Positions 23,750 through 36,074 are shown, counted from the stretch's first letter. The stretch: DNA of 64,000 nucleotides from Cryptomeria japonica (GCF_030272615.1 NC_081407.1:270291870-270355869); one strand, 5' to 3'. Numbers and translations are program-made. Notes: a model not told the origin generated them from the letters alone.

Positions 23750-25249
23750 TGATAACTCAATGATGAACGGTGAGTACCAAACTGATACTAAGAGGGGGGG
23801 TGAATCAATACAGACAAAAACACTTACCTAAAACCAGTTTGTCTGCAGACATTGCACTTTGACAAACAAACAGTAACACCGGTCTTAAACAAACTACAAC
23901 CGACAAAACCCAGAATAACTAAGACAAGCATAAGCCGATTGACACTTACCTTTTCATATAATCTAATACTTCATTTCCATTTCACCCTAATACATGAACA
24001 TGTAATCTATCATCAGAAATATATAAACACCTAGTTCAACATGATTTACCTTCAAACACAAATCACTTAAACCATCACATGAAAAACATCACACATGACA
24101 CACAGATTTTTCACGTGGAAACCCAACTGGGAAAAACCACGGTGGGGATGAATACCTACAAGCTGTTTTGAACTCTTTAGAAGTCCGCTTTGTTAGGAGC
24201 CTAGTCCGATTAAAGACTTATTACAATAGGTTTTGTTAGGAACCAATCCTGCTAGGGATCACCTGGTTAAGGGATGGCTAAGATACCCGGTTAAGGGTTA
24301 AACCCTATTAAAAGTTACCTTGTTAAAGGATTTAAAGAACTCAATGATTTTGAGTCACCCTGTTAAAGGATTTTCAGTAAGTTGGTTAGAGCTACCCGGT
24401 TAAGGGATTTTCTAACTGTTGAGGTGGTTAGAGATCAATAGGTATTACAATGATCTAGTAACAGCACTCAATGCCAATACAAATCCGTTTTAGCTCCTCT
24501 TCACCTTCTGCACTTACACTCTGCAGATATCACTTCTTTCCTCTGGTCTGGCAAGAATCACGTATCTCTTCACTTGGATACACACACACACAACTTTTTG
24601 CCAACAACTTTAAAAAGAAACACAACATCGACCTTATAGGAAATAGATAGGTTAGTAGCATAAACCCTGAACCCTAAACTTTTTAGGTTAAGCACTTCAA
24701 ACGGTTCAATCCTGACCGTTGAGCATATTGCATTAAATGCAACTGTCTTGAACCGATATCAAGACATTCTCCATCATTCATTCTCCACCGCTTTCATGGC
24801 GGTTGATAGCCCATCACGCGTTTTCATCGTTTACAGACTTCACACATTCCTGAGGTAGATAGGAACAATCTCCTTCATGCAAGATCCTTCACACGCACAA
24901 GACTGACATGGCAACATGATCTGTTCTGCGTTACAATACTAACTCATCACACAAAGTCACCGGTTGAGTCACACAGGCTTGAAGCACTTCAATCGGAAAC
25001 CCTAAAGTTGAGACTACCAACTGGTAGTCATACAAAGCTTCCATGTACCGGTTCCCATAACCACATGCCGGTTCACCTTGAACAAACACACCGCTTCACT
25101 TTAGCACATATACTGGTTCACAATGCTATACCGAATCTCACATATACCGGTTCTTGGTAACATACCGGTTCTCTGATCTGCAGCATATTGACATCAATGG
25201 CAACATACAATGTCATCATGTCCTCATACCGGTTCACATAATGCCAACA
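23750..25249 (-). repeat. Copia 5' LTR (1500 bp)
   Basis: This is the promoter-side LTR, next to the primer-binding site. Positions about 24246-24640 have no counterpart in the other LTR; this stretch carries several CGGTTAAGGGATT-like motifs. A deletion in the 3' LTR is the simpler explanation than an insertion here. Confidence 0.93.
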
Positions 25250-25254
25250 CTTCC
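25250..25254. repeat. Target-site duplication CTTCC, right copy
   Basis: The bases directly follow the copia LTR. Removing the element and one copy rejoins the interrupted gene in frame. Confidence 0.92.
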
Positions 25255-25885
25255 TATCCTCTTTTGTACTATCAGGAGCATGTCTATATGTAATGTGAAC
25301 AAAAATAGCAATCTGGATTGAATTGTAGTACTGAGACTGTACCTCATTCTATGGTTGCAATGTATAGTTCTCTGCAGAATCAACCACCTATACAATAGTG
25401 CCAATCGGGAAAGAGTTCTTACACATTCTAAATTGTTGATCCAACCACTGAGACCTATGGGTGTGCCTTTCATACTTGTAGAAAATATTTTCCTTAAAAT
25501 CCAAAATAAAATCAACAATACTCACTTCTCTTGAAACTAATCCGCATCTAGAATCTTCACCTCCACTCTTCAAAGTACATTTCATTGTCTCATATCTTTT
25601 TTTCTCAACATAATTCTTTCCAAACTCGTGTTCGCTGCCCTCATGAAAACATGAAACAAACTTTGACAACCCACCACATTCTGAGCACTTCTCATTCAAA
25701 CAATCATTTCTATAAAAATAACAGCCATCATCTTTAGGGCATAAAAATAGATCTTGCAAGTCTCTTGATGATCTCGGAAATAGCATTGCACCACACTCCT
25801 AGAACATCTCATTAGTATGCATTGTAGAATGAATATGACATAAAAGTTCATGGTACATTGAAAACTCCACATGGTACTTGCAACA
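25255..25885 (-). pseudogene. DDE-like transposon-type gene, middle (segment 2 of 3)
   Basis: It continues segment 1 in frame across the Tat insertion: codons on both sides join as N-T-C-C-C-K-Y-H-V-E-F. It carries a Cys-rich zone (FLCPKDDGCYFYRNDCLNEKCSECG) and then VDSAENYTLQP at about 25381-25350. The Asp there is the candidate first acidic residue of the triad; relatives recalled from memory have D-x-A-E-N-Y at this place. Stops occur near 25800 and at 25349. The last codons run into the copia element at 25254. Confidence 0.75.
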
Positions 25886-25890
25886 ACAAG
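25886..25890. repeat. Target-site duplication ACAAG, left copy
   Basis: It directly precedes the LTR base 25891 and matches 47846-47850. Confidence 0.93.
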
Positions 25891-26660
25891 TGTTTATGGT
25901 GAAAATGGATAACAACAATGTTGAAAGACTAAATGAATTCAACCACAAAACCCTAGCCTAACAACAACAAAGATCCACCATAACTTATGAAGATTACCTA
26001 AGACAATGCAAATCAAATGAAATCACAGAGATTATACCATCACATGTCCAATAGGGTTTTAATCTCCATTCTTCCCATCTCCATTGATCTTGCTTGATAT
26101 ATTTGCTCTCAAATTTTATGTGCACAAGAGCTCAACAAAGAACGGAAATGTGGTTGCAAGTAGGATCTCATATGAAAAGCGTAGTGTAGTCAAGTGCATA
26201 AATTGATTAGTCAAGGTTTGATAATGAAGGAAGCATCTCCTCATATAGAAGACACTATAAAAAATGGAGGGATAAGATTGAGAGGTGTAAAAGAGATCGG
26301 CTATGATTAGAGGGTAGGTAGAAAAAATAAGAAAATAATAGTAGGTAGTGTAGGAATTAAGAGATGAATGACATGTGTCATGGGTAGAAAAGGCTAATGA
26401 ATTAATTAAATAAATAAAGATTTATTTAATTAATAGAGGAAGTGGGATCAATTAAATAAATAAGATATTTATTTAATTTAGGAAAAGGGATAATTTAAAT
26501 AAATAAATGTATTTATTTAAATGAGAAATAAGGCTAGAAGAGGATAAATGAATTAAATAAATAAATAAAGATTTATTTAATTAATAGAAGAATTAGGCTA
26601 AAGTAATTAAATAAATAAAGATATTTATTTAATTAGACATGACAATTTTAGGTGTCTACA
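25891..26660 (-). repeat. Tat element 3' LTR (770 bp)
   Basis: It is colinear with 47072-47845. The segment 26390-26640 holds several palindromes of the type AATTAAATAAATAAAG / ATTTATTTAATT that could fold into AT-only hairpins and may serve as the 3'-end signal region. Confidence 0.95.
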
Positions 26661-26675
26661 TTTTGCCCCTCTTTG
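26661..26675 (-). other. Tat polypurine tract
   Basis: The minus strand reads CAAAGAGGGGCAAAA directly before TGTAGACACC. The identical 15 bases abut the LTR of the second Tat element at 58581-58595. Confidence 0.9.
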
Positions 26676-27003
26676 AGACAATGCGGCTTGTCGCGTTGTT
26701 TCAAAGAAGATAAGATGAACTGATACACAGTTGCCCCAAGATGGGAATGATATGCCCCCTCGAGAGATTGGATGAAAAATGTCTGAAAAGATCGCAGACA
26801 ATCTCTCGATAAGAAAGAAAGGCTAGAATGGACTGACCGGATAGGATAGAGTGACAAAGTCACAGGATAATGAAGATTGACTCAGGAGACGAGGGATAGG
26901 GTAGTCTATAAGATAGACCACGAGGGGAAAACATCCTCATTGTCATCCACACATCCAAGAGATCAAAGTGCAGAGCGAGATAGAGCAACAACAGTCAGTA
27001 GCG

Positions 27004-27931
27004 ATGGCATTGGTTCATAGATTCGATCGCGTTCACCGATTTCAGAGGCCAGCAGAGGCAGGAGAGCCTGTAAGTACCACAAAACCTCCTTGTACTTTGT
27101 TGCAATAAATGTTGTCATTAATGCATCATAGGTAGCGCAATAAATGCATGTTTAGGAAATGTCAAAAATGTCCAAAAACATGGAGGCGTGTCTGTGCTGG
27201 TGCCAGGCGCGTCTACGCTAAGAAAAGCGCTTGTGCCAAATACGAGCGCGTCTGTGTTGTTCAGATGCGTCTGTGAAATGTGGGCACGTTTGTGTAGGAC
27301 AGGCGCATCTGTGCAGAGCATAGGCACGTCTGTGTATTTCAGGCGCATCTGTGCAGAGCAGGCGCAGGGACAGGGGCAGAGGCCGGTACAGGTACAGGCA
27401 CAGGCACCAGTACAGGGGGAGCCACAGGCAGAGGCACAGGGGACCGAGGAGGAGAAGGATAAGCTACTTGAGCTGAGGGAGATCTGCCAAGGACAGGCAG
27501 ATGAGATTCAGGACCTGGAGAGGGAGATAGCTAGGCTCAGGAGGCGACTGAGGGAGACAGAGCATGAGCGGGATCAGGCTATCCAGTGCTATACTGAGGC
27601 TAAGACAACGCTGAGGGCTGGGAGGCAGGCGGCAGAGGATACAAGGGCTAGATATGCCTATGTTCTACGGGCAAGGGAGGAGATAGGTTACTGGCGAGAC
27701 CTATATTACGGGGCAGTGCCACTAGAGCAGTGGGCGAGGAGCTTTCGCAAACCATCACGGACAGCGGCAGCTATGGGAGGGAGCCAAAGGAGACAGGCAT
27801 CCAGCGATGGGGTTATGGGTCCTCCACCACCACCAGATAGAGGGGACAGGAGGGATGATCTTGGGGCAGGTCCTTCTAGGGCTCAGACTCCATCGAGGCC
27901 AAGTGGCTCCAAGGGAGGGAGTTTATCGTAA
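27004..27931 (+). CDS. Antisense coiled-coil gene of the Tat element (two exons, open)
   Basis: The gene lies on the strand opposite gag-pol. Exon 1 (27004-27069) encodes 22 residues starting MALVHRFDRVHRFQRP and ends at GTAAGT. A likely acceptor at 27361 leads to exon 2 (27362-27931), open to a TAA. Both are phase 0. An unspliced reading from 27188 is also open. Exon 2 encodes a Gln/Pro-rich lead, then about 110 residues of charged heptad-like coiled coil (KDKLLELREICQGQADEIQDLE onward), then GYWRDLYYGAVPLEQW and a Ser/Pro/Gly-rich tail. Exon 1, donor and tail match the antisense gene at 58632-61752, but the PMD domain present there is absent here. Role unknown. Confidence 0.68.
27070..27361 (+). 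other. Intron of the antisense gene with repeated GCGTCTGTG motif
   Basis: From about 27180 to 27361 a degenerate motif GCRCGTCTGTG recurs eight or nine times (for example at 27186, 27208, 27248, 27268, 27303, 27328, 27343). The inverse motif CACAGACGCG recurs in the element's 5' leader (45350-45500 and 46710-46930). Confidence 0.6.
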
Positions 27932-29639
27932 CCGTAGAGGGCTCCCTATGTATCAATGTGTTGTACCATTTTGTATTATGATGTAGACACCTTCAGGTGA
28001 TTTTGTAGCCATATGATTTTGACATCATTGTATCATGACACTTTATATATATATATGAGATGATTCATCTTTGCAGTAGCTATATGCATGTGTACCTATG
28101 TGATGAGATGTTTCATGATGTATGTTTTTATGTGATGGTTATGACATGGATGCAAATATATACATGATGAAATGCAATATTTTTGTTCTTTTATGTTTTT
28201 AATATGTTATGCCAATGCAAATGTGAATGTATGAAATCCTAATGAATATGATAATGCAAATGATTATTTACATGATGAGAATATAAAATGTGCTAACATG
28301 TGTTATGTGTAGGATGTGATGCATTTGGGATATCTATATGTATATGTGAAATGCTTATATGTGGTAATGCAGGTGCAACTACATGAAATGCAAATGTTTT
28401 TGGTGTGTCATTATACTCAGTCATGTGATAATGGGCTACACGGACTCGAGAAGGACGATGGAAATCAATCCAGAAAGGGGGATGGAAGATAGAAGATATG
28501 AAATGAAAAGAGCTTCTTGTGCGTTATCAGCATTGAGCTTTATTATGGCAAGTAGGTTATGACAATCTAGGCATATGTTCGACCCAGAAAGTCATTGTAC
28601 CTTTTTGCATGGAGATAAGACAGTCGCAAACAAGGAATGCCCCAGTTCACAATAGACTCTCAGTGTCCTCATATCCTTGGACAAGTCATAGCATTACTAA
28701 GAGACAATCCACAGACAGCAAATAAAAATAGGTGACGATACCCCATCCTCGCCTTTCTAGTCAAAGACATCCTGGAGATAAAAATATCTAGTCAGAGACA
28801 TCCTAGAAAAGCTAAAAGACATGTCACCAAAAGATAAAATCAAAAAAGAAAACCAAGACTCGATACCAACATCCACTGTAGTCCTCAAGTTTAGTGTCTC
28901 TTGTCACTTGTATAAGTCGAATTTGATTGTGTTCACAATGTTTACTTTCACAAAAAGGATAGATAGCACTGAACCATATGTTGTCTGAGTCTGTTGAAAG
29001 ATTTGATTTGTTGGAGCCCATTGTTGTTGTTGTGTCTCATCTGAAACTGACTGAATCCATGAAACTGATACTTTATTGCAGAGAAGACAAAACTTTATTG
29101 CGGATTGGTGATGCAAGTGCTGCTTTATTGTGGATTGTGTGTGAATAGACTGAAGAAAAGTAGAAGAAATTGTACTCCTCAAAACATGTGATGTTCTTAG
29201 TTCCACACCTATCACTAGACGTAGGATTTGCCTTAGCCACAGATAGGAGCTGATTTATTATGGATTTAAATGAGTGAAAAGGAATGTTTATTATGAATGG
29301 CTAACCAATCTTGGGTAGATCAATAACAAGCCATGATGGGAATGTGTATGTTTATTATGGATGAATAGGTCATGAGTGTGTGCACAGTGAAAGGATGAAA
29401 TGGAATCCTGAAGGAGGGAGGAGCAATGTCTCTACGCATGGTGCCGATGACCCGGTTTTCACCATGGTACTTGCCCAAGGTGCCACCGAAGTGGTTTTCA
29501 CCATTGGACGAAATGTTTTTCTTTACTTTGTTTTGATTTTTTAATTTTTTTGTTGTCACAAGGCGCCTATTTGCCAGGTTTTCACCAAGTAACGATTTTT
29601 TGTTTTATAATTTTTTTTGTATTAGGATATTTTGAAGAG
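27932..29639. other. Noncoding spacer between antisense gene and integrase
   Basis: AT-rich sequence with many ATGTATATG-like words and no credible gene. Near 29440-29590 the phrase GGTTTTCACC recurs three or four times; a similar phrase occurs in the equivalent spacer of the second Tat element near 63370. Confidence 0.6.
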
Positions 29640-30770
29640 CTATGTGTAAAACCTGCGAAGGTGCATGTTGTTGATAGGATCCTCTAAATGTTCACCCTCT
29701 GTGGTTGAGAGCTGATATGCACCAGATCCATATGTTATTGTAATGATGTAAGGACCAAGCCAGTTTGGTTCGAACTTGGCCTTCTTCTCTCTATCTTGCT
29801 GATTTTTGGGGTTTTCTCTGAGAACCAAATCACCTACCTCAAATGTGCAAAGCTTGACTTTGTGATTATAGTTGCGACTCATTCGTTGTTGATAATCCTT
29901 GAGATGATTAAAAGCAGTTTGTCTTCATTCATCCAATAGTTCAAGTTCTTGTAAGCGAGAGACCCTATAGTCTTCATCACTGATAATGTTTTGCAAAGAG
30001 ACTCGTAAAGAGGGTAGCTCGACCTCAATAGGCAAGATAGCTTCAGCACCGTAAACAAGTGAATAGGGTGTAGCTCCTGTAGGTGTGCAGACACTTGTGT
30101 GGTAAGCCCAAAGTGCTGGATTAAGTTGGATATGCCAATTACGGCCAGCGTCGTCGACTATCTTTTTTAAGATTTTAAGGATTGTTTTATTAGACGCCTC
30201 AGCTTGACCATTACCTTGGGGGTAATATGGTGTGGAGAAACGATGGGAAATATGGAAGCGGTCTTAAAGTTCACGAACATCTTGATTTTTGAAGGGATGC
30301 CCGTTATCGGTGATAATGGAAACAGGAATACCGTATCGACAAATGATATAGTTGAGAATGAATCTAGCAATTTGTTTTCCAGTGACTTGCATGAGAGGCA
30401 CGGCTTTGATCCATTTTGTGAAATACTCTATGGCAGTGATAATAAATTTATGACCGTTGGAGGATGGAGGGTGAATCTTGCCTATGAGATCGAGTCCCCA
30501 CTAACAAAAGGGCCAAGGAGTCGCAATTGGTTGAAGTTCTTGTGCTGGCGCATGGATGAGGTCTCCATGAAGTTGACATTGCTTACATTTCCTGACAAAC
30601 TGATATGAATCTTTTTCCATACTGGGCCAGTAATATCCAGTCCTGATAAGTTTCTTGGCTAAGGTAGGACCACTAGAATGTGGACCACATATCCCTTCAT
30701 GTACTTCACGTAACGCAATCTGAGCTTCGTCGCTTTCCAAACATCTAAGAAGAGTGCCATCTAGACCTCA
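29640..30770 (-). pseudogene. pol: Tat integrase, lightly damaged
   Basis: The zinc region is REVHEGICGPHSSG ... FVRKCKQCQLHG (30700-30560). Core acidic residues are readable in GLDLIGKIHPP (about 30490), IITDNGHPFKNQD (about 30310) and GNGQAEASNKTILKIL (about 30200). The C-terminal part (29882-29640) has FEVGDLVLRENPKNQQDREKKAKFEPNWLGPY and ends HLRRFYT. Stops and frame changes near 30500, 30265 and 30095-29880 break it into pieces. Confidence 0.88.
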
Positions 30771-30787
30771 ACGGTATAGGACATCGG

Positions 30788-31855
30788 CTAAAATGACGTA
30801 TCGAGAAGATTGGCGAATGAAAGTGCGACGTTGGTTATGGATAGGTCAGGAGGATAGGTGTTATCACGAAGGTATGTGAAAATGGAACCATATAACTGGG
30901 ACTCAAGACCAACGACACATATTATCTCAGTAGGAGTGATTTCATACGAAGGAACCAAAAGGTTATCCACCAAGAATTCATAGCATGTCTCATTCGGAGG
31001 TAGATCAATCAGTGAAGCAATTGTAGCCATGGCATCTGCGGCTCGATTCTGCTCTCTTGGTATCTGCTCAAAGTCTATCTTTGTGAAATGTTGTTTTAGA
31101 TCATCCACCATTCTTTTGTAAGGCTTTAATTTCTCATCCTTTGTTTGGTAATCATCAGTTGCTTGACGAATTACAAGTTGAGAGTCCCCAAAAATACGAA
31201 GTTCCTGGATCTTCCACTGAACTGCAATCCGTAATCCAGTTGTTAATGCCTCATATTCTGCTATATTATTAGTGCAGGGAAATGATAATCGATATGATTT
31301 TGGTATAGAATCTCCTTGAGGAGTTATGAAGAGGATGCCAGCTCCTGCCCCATGTTGTGTGTATGAGTCGTCAAAGTATAGTTGCCATGGCTTTGCATGT
31401 GACACTGTTAAAATGGATTCATCTAGAAATTCTAAAATTAGAGGAACATCATCTATCATGGGGGCATCTGCTAATTCATTTGTGATGGCTTGTCCTTTTA
31501 TTGCTTTTCTGTCCACATACTCGATGTTGAATTCACTCAGGATCATTACCCATTTGGCTAGTCGCCCAGTAAGCATTGCTTTATTGAGAAGGTATTTCAA
31601 TGGATCGATCCTTGCAACCAACTTAGTTTTATGAGTTAGCATGTAATGTCGTAATTTTTGCGAAGCAAAGACCACAGCGAGACATGCATGCTCAATTGGT
31701 GTGTAATTTATCTCATATCCCACCAATGTGCGACTGATGTAGTATACTACCTTTTCTTTACCCTCAGCAACCGGTTGTGCTAAGAGTGCCCCCAGTGCTA
31801 TTGAAGTAGCTGATATGTATAGTAATAAAGGCTGATCTGGAACTGGTGGCATCAA
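30788..31855 (-). pseudogene. pol: Tat dual RNase H region
   Basis: About 355 open codons hold two RNase H folds. The first (LYISATSIALGALLAQP ... HYMLTHKTKLVARID) is the retroelement type and lacks some acidic residues. The second (WQLYFDDSYTQHGAGAGILF, TNNIAEYEALTTGLRIA, RIFGDSQLVIRQ, NRAADAMA) keeps Asp, Glu, Asp, Asp positions and is the extra, archaeal-like RNase H that defines the Tat lineage. It is in frame with the RT upstream; stops between 32046 and 31856 separate them. Confidence 0.88.
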
Positions 31856-32047
31856 ATCTGGCGGATTCAGAAGATAACCTTTGAGTATCTAGAAAGTCTG
31901 TCGACAATTATCATCCCGTTTGAATTTAATGTTTTTATGTAGCAAGTGTTGAAAAGGATTACACTTATCTGCAAGTTGTGCTATGAATCTTCGTATGGAC
32001 TGGAGTCCCCCTTGCAAAGATCGAAGCTAACTGATGTTTCGTGGTGG

Positions 32048-33409
32048 TTACGTCTCTAGGATGGCCTTGACTTTTGCTGGAACGGCTTCAATTCCTCTTT
32101 TTGATACAATGAATCCCAGGAGCTTCCCGGAGGTTACTCCAAAGACACATTTCTTAGGGTTTAATCTTACTTTATATTTTTCCAACTGATCAAAGACGAC
32201 TGAAAGTATGTCCAAATGTGTATTTCTGTCTATTGATTTGCCCAAGAGGTCATCAACATAATCTTCCATAGTAACATGCATGAGATCATGAAAGATAGTA
32301 GTCATGGCTCTTTGATATGTAGCGCCTGCATTTTTTAGCCCAAAGGGCATGACATTCCAGTAGAAGGTTCCCCAAGGACAAGTAAATGTCATTTTGTGTT
32401 GATCCTCGGATGCAATTTTTATTTGATTGTAACTAGAGAATCCATCCATCAAAGATAACATCGCATGAACTGTTGTGAGATCGACGATCAAGTCAATATT
32501 TGGTAATGGAAAATCATCCTTAGGACAAGCTTTGTTGATGTCTCTGAAATCTGTACATATTCTGATGCTATGATCTGGTTTACTGGCAAGCACTAAGTTG
32601 GAGATCCATTCAGGATAATCAATTCGGCATATGAATCCGACATCCAATAATTTCTCAAGTTTTGCTTTGACTAGTAATGCCACTTGTGGATGCATCTTTC
32701 TTAATTTCTGTTTCACTGGTTTTGCCCCCGGTTTAACTATCAAATGATGCATTACCAAATCCGGATCCAATCTAGGCATATCAGTGTATGACCATGCAAA
32801 GTTGATTTGTCGTTCGGTGAAGAAACTTATGAATTTTGACCTTTCTGACTCTGTCAAAGATTGAGCTAGGAATATGTTGTGTGGAACTTCTTCTGTACCA
32901 ATGTTTGTTTTGATAGTCTCCTCTACCAACATGGATGACTTTTCCTCATATGATGCTGGGAGAATGTCGAGCCTTCCATCTTCGAGTGCCTCAGAGAGGT
33001 TTTCGCCCTCAAATACGTCCTTTCCTAGCGCCACAGTGTGTTTTTCGCCATAAGACCCTTGGTTTGTTTTTATTTTTATATTTTTGTGACTGGAAGCTCC
33101 GACACCCTCACCAAAATATGCCACGTTGTTGAGTTCTATAGTGTATCCCGCTTTATGGTCCCCAGGGGGAATATCCTCTCGTATGCCAAGATAGTCAATA
33201 AGGGCTTCATCATTTTGGAATGTGTCAAACTGTACAGGTCCTTCATGGTCCCAATCAATAAGTTGGTGGTGAACAAGGGGAAGGCCTTTGATGTCTTCAA
33301 AGTTAGCGGGGTTAAGAGTGAAGATGCAGTTATATTTCGGTATGTCGAGGTAGTTATCGAGCTCGTCGTTGGCACTCTCCTCATTAGTCTCGATCGTGAA
33401 CAAATCCAA
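32048..33409 (-). pseudogene. pol: Tat reverse transcriptase
   Basis: A 453-codon open stretch begins with an acidic linker and then shows RT blocks: PVKQKLRKMHPQVALLVKAKLEKLLDVGFI, WISNLVLASKPDHSIRICTDFRDINKACPKDDFPLPNID, LMDGFSSYNQI, and the catalytic MEDYVDDLLGKS at about 32250. Thumb-region residues follow (LRLNPKKC-like VRLNPKKCVFGVTSGKLLGF). A stop at 32048 ends it shortly before RNase H. This is the best preserved piece of the polyprotein. Confidence 0.92.
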
Positions 33410-33445
33410 ATTATCATCATTAGTAGCGCATTCTGGGATAGGTGT

Positions 33446-34828
33446 TCACATTCTATGTGATTTCAACCCAGGACCTAGAGGCAAAGACTGTATGGGATCC
33501 TCTAGGGTTGTTTCTTGACCAACTTTGAATTTCCTATTAAATTCCTCTTCTTCTGTTGGTTCACTTGATTCTCTGAATGTCTTGGTGAGCTCATAGTCAC
33601 TAGAGGATTTGTCTGAACCCCATTCCCATTCATTGGAGTCTGTGGAATAGTGGTTTTCTTGTTGAATTTTGGCAGCTTTGATTTGTAATGCTTCTTTTGT
33701 CCTTTGAGTGTGGACCTTGGAAGTCACGAAACCAAGTCCCTTCGAGCGTTCCTTTTTGAATGTCAATTCAGGTTGTAAAGGTTCAATGATGCCTTCATTT
33801 CTTAACCCAAGAGGGCTTTTGCCATCATACCCAAATTTTTGTAGAATCTTGAACCCTTTGCCATACTTCTCACATGGTATACTGATGTGATCTTGTGTAT
33901 CATTTTCAAGGTCTTTGTAAAGCATTTTGTATAAGTCTTCCTCTTCCAGATCACCCCATTTTTGAAAGATAGTATGGTCCCATTTGAGTATAATGATAGA
34001 TACCTGCTTATTAGGATGTGGTCTTCCATATTCTTTTGGTGAACTCATGACTTGTTGTAAGTGCATGGTCTGATTTAAAGTGTATTCACCCATGCCCTTG
34101 TCCTGGAATTTGCCCTTAAGTTCACCTTGTTTTGATGTCGAATGTTTTAATGACTCAAGATCATTGTATGCAGAAGAAGGAATAGCTTCGCGATTACTGG
34201 GAATGATGGTCTCAGTTTTTGGTCTCAAGTTATTGCAATATATGAATGGATTAGGATCTCCATTAACTGTTATTTCAACTCCATTATGAGGAAACTTGAT
34301 GCATTGGTGATATGTAGATGGGACCGCCCTCATTTCATGAATCCAAGGACGTCCTAGCAATATGTTGTATGTGAGATCAAGATCTAGTACTTGACAAACC
34401 ACATCCTTTGTAACTGGCCCAACTCTGAGAGGTAAGGTGACTATGCCCTTGGATGAACGCTCTTCATCATCATATGCTTTGATGGTAATTTTGTTTGTAG
34501 AATTCACAGCTTTGTCAGAATATCCCAATTGTTTAATAGTGCTCAATGTACAAATGTTTAGACCTGCTCCTCCATCTATCAGGACTTGTTTTATTTGATG
34601 TTTGTGTATGAAGGATTCAATGTGTAAAGGTGCATTATGTGGTTGACTTACAGAGGCGTCATCAGCTTCTGTGAATGTAAGAGAGTGTGGAATGGAAAGG
34701 TATCCCACCATGGCTTGAAACTGGTCCACGTTCAGATCAGTAGGAACGGCAGTGTCTCTCAAGATTTTGTCAAGAATAGCTTTATGTGCGGGGGATATGT
34801 GTAAGAGCTCAAGGATGGAGATAAGCAC
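33446..34828 (-). pseudogene. pol: Tat aspartic protease with G-patch
   Basis: The catalytic motif is VLIDGGAGLNICT at about residues 85-97. LTYNILLGRPWIHEMRAVPS is the flap/C-terminal block. About 200 residues further a G-patch appears (YGKGFKILQKFGYDGKSPLG ... RSKGLGF, near 33850-33720), a glycine-rich RNA-binding module linked to proteases in some retroelements. It is in frame with the RT, separated by a stop at about 33444. Confidence 0.88.
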
Positions 34829-34846
34829 AGGTGTCTTCCCTAACTA

Positions 34847-35512
34847 TTATACAAGGTCGTATTGAGGCTTGGTTGATGAAGAAGTGGTGTTTTTAGCTGG
34901 AGCACCTTGCAAAGTAAATTTACCTCGACGAGTTGTGACATTACATTCAGAGGTAGGTTTGGAAGAAGATCCGACGCCTTTTAGGACAATCTTGGGTCTC
35001 TGGGTAGAATTCTCAGGGGTTTTGTCCTTGATGATAATGGTAGAGACATAATTGTCCATCGAGATGTGATTAATAATTGAATCATAGTTATAAGATGCTC
35101 TGGTATAGTTGGTCTGGTCATCTGTGGCTGCAGCTTTTCCCTTGTCATGTCTTGGGAATGGTTCCTTAAACATCTCATGTTCTTGATTGGATGAGTGTCC
35201 TTCAATCTCAATGTCACCTCTATCAATAAGATCTTGTATAATGTTCTTCAGTTGATGACAATTTCCTATTTTATGACCCTTGCTCTTATGGAATTCACAA
35301 TACTCATCATCATTCCACCAATTTGGTTTGACCTTTGGCTCATATGGCGGAAAATCTGGAATTGTGATTACTTTGTTTGCCACTAGCTTCTTGAAAACTG
35401 ACTCAAGTGGTTCTCCCAATGGGGTGTACTTCCTTCGTGATCTAGAAGTTGTTTGAGTATTCACTTGATTGTTTGTAGAGCTTGATCCCGAAAAAATGAT
35501 TTTGGGTCGCAC
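34847..35512 (-). pseudogene. gag: Tat nucleocapsid region with zinc knuckle
   Basis: The segment has an open frame with the knuckle YCEFHKSKGHKIGNCHQLK near 35270. The C-x2-H-x3-GH-x4-C spacing is usual in Tat elements. The flanks are Ser/Thr-rich and Lys-rich. One stop near 34845 separates it from the protease. Confidence 0.82.
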
Positions 35513-35644
35513 TGTATTGGCATCAACAACACCATCATTGACTATGTTCTTGTTTTTATTCCAAAATCTTGGCTTATCTTTTCCTTTAAAGTCATCTTTG
35601 TTTTCCTTGAATATCTTAATGACTCCTTGTTCAATTAGGACCTT

Positions 35645-36069
35645 TTATGTCGCTAAGCCTTTTTCAATGACGTCCTTGAAGGTGGACAAACAAGCTTTCC
35701 TTAGATCATAGCCAATCTCTTTGTTAACATTCTGGATGAACATCTCTACCATTTGCTTTTGTGGAATTTCACAAGAGCATCTGCTGGCTAGATTTCTCCA
35801 TCTTTGTAAAAATGATGAAAAAGATTCTCCATCTTTTTGCTTGGTGTTGCACAAGGTAGTGACTGATATGTCTATCTCTATGTTGTATGAGAAATGTTGG
35901 ATAAATGCCTCTGCTAAGTCACCCCATGACTTAATTCCAGGTGGAAGTTGGGAGAACCATTCCATAGCTTGATCACCTAAGCTTTGTGGGAATAATCTCA
36001 TCAAATATGTCTATTCTGAAGCTACCTCACTGCAAGCTTAGGATCCCCTTTTCCTCTATACTTATCAAA
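35645..36069 (-). pseudogene. gag: Tat gag capsid, part after the nested insertion
   Basis: The capsid signature LGDQAMEWFSQLPPGIKSWGDLAEAFIQHFS is followed by GESFSSFLQRWRNLASRCS, the retrotransposon-gag core. Upstream the frame reads FDKYRGKGDPKLAV up to 36069, where the nested element begins. Three stops lie between 36025 and 36003. Confidence 0.88.
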
Positions 36070-36074
36070 CTTAG
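36070..36074. repeat. Target-site duplication CTTAG, left copy
   Basis: It directly precedes LTR base 36075 and matches 43798-43802. Confidence 0.92.

Larger units (their letters stand above)
19188..25249 (-). mobile_element. Ty1/copia LTR retrotransposon, internally deleted
   Basis: LTRs lie at 19188-20297 and 23750-25249 (TGATAAC...GCCAACA on plus; TGTTGGCATTATG at the 5' end on minus). Exact 5-bp duplications CTTCC occur at 19183-19187 and 25250-25254. The order on the minus strand is gag, protease, integrase, RT, RNase H, the copia order. The middle of pol is missing, so the copy is defective. It interrupts the DDE-like gene between segments 2 and 3. The LTR pair differs by several percent by eye and by a ~395-bp indel. 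Confidence 0.95.
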
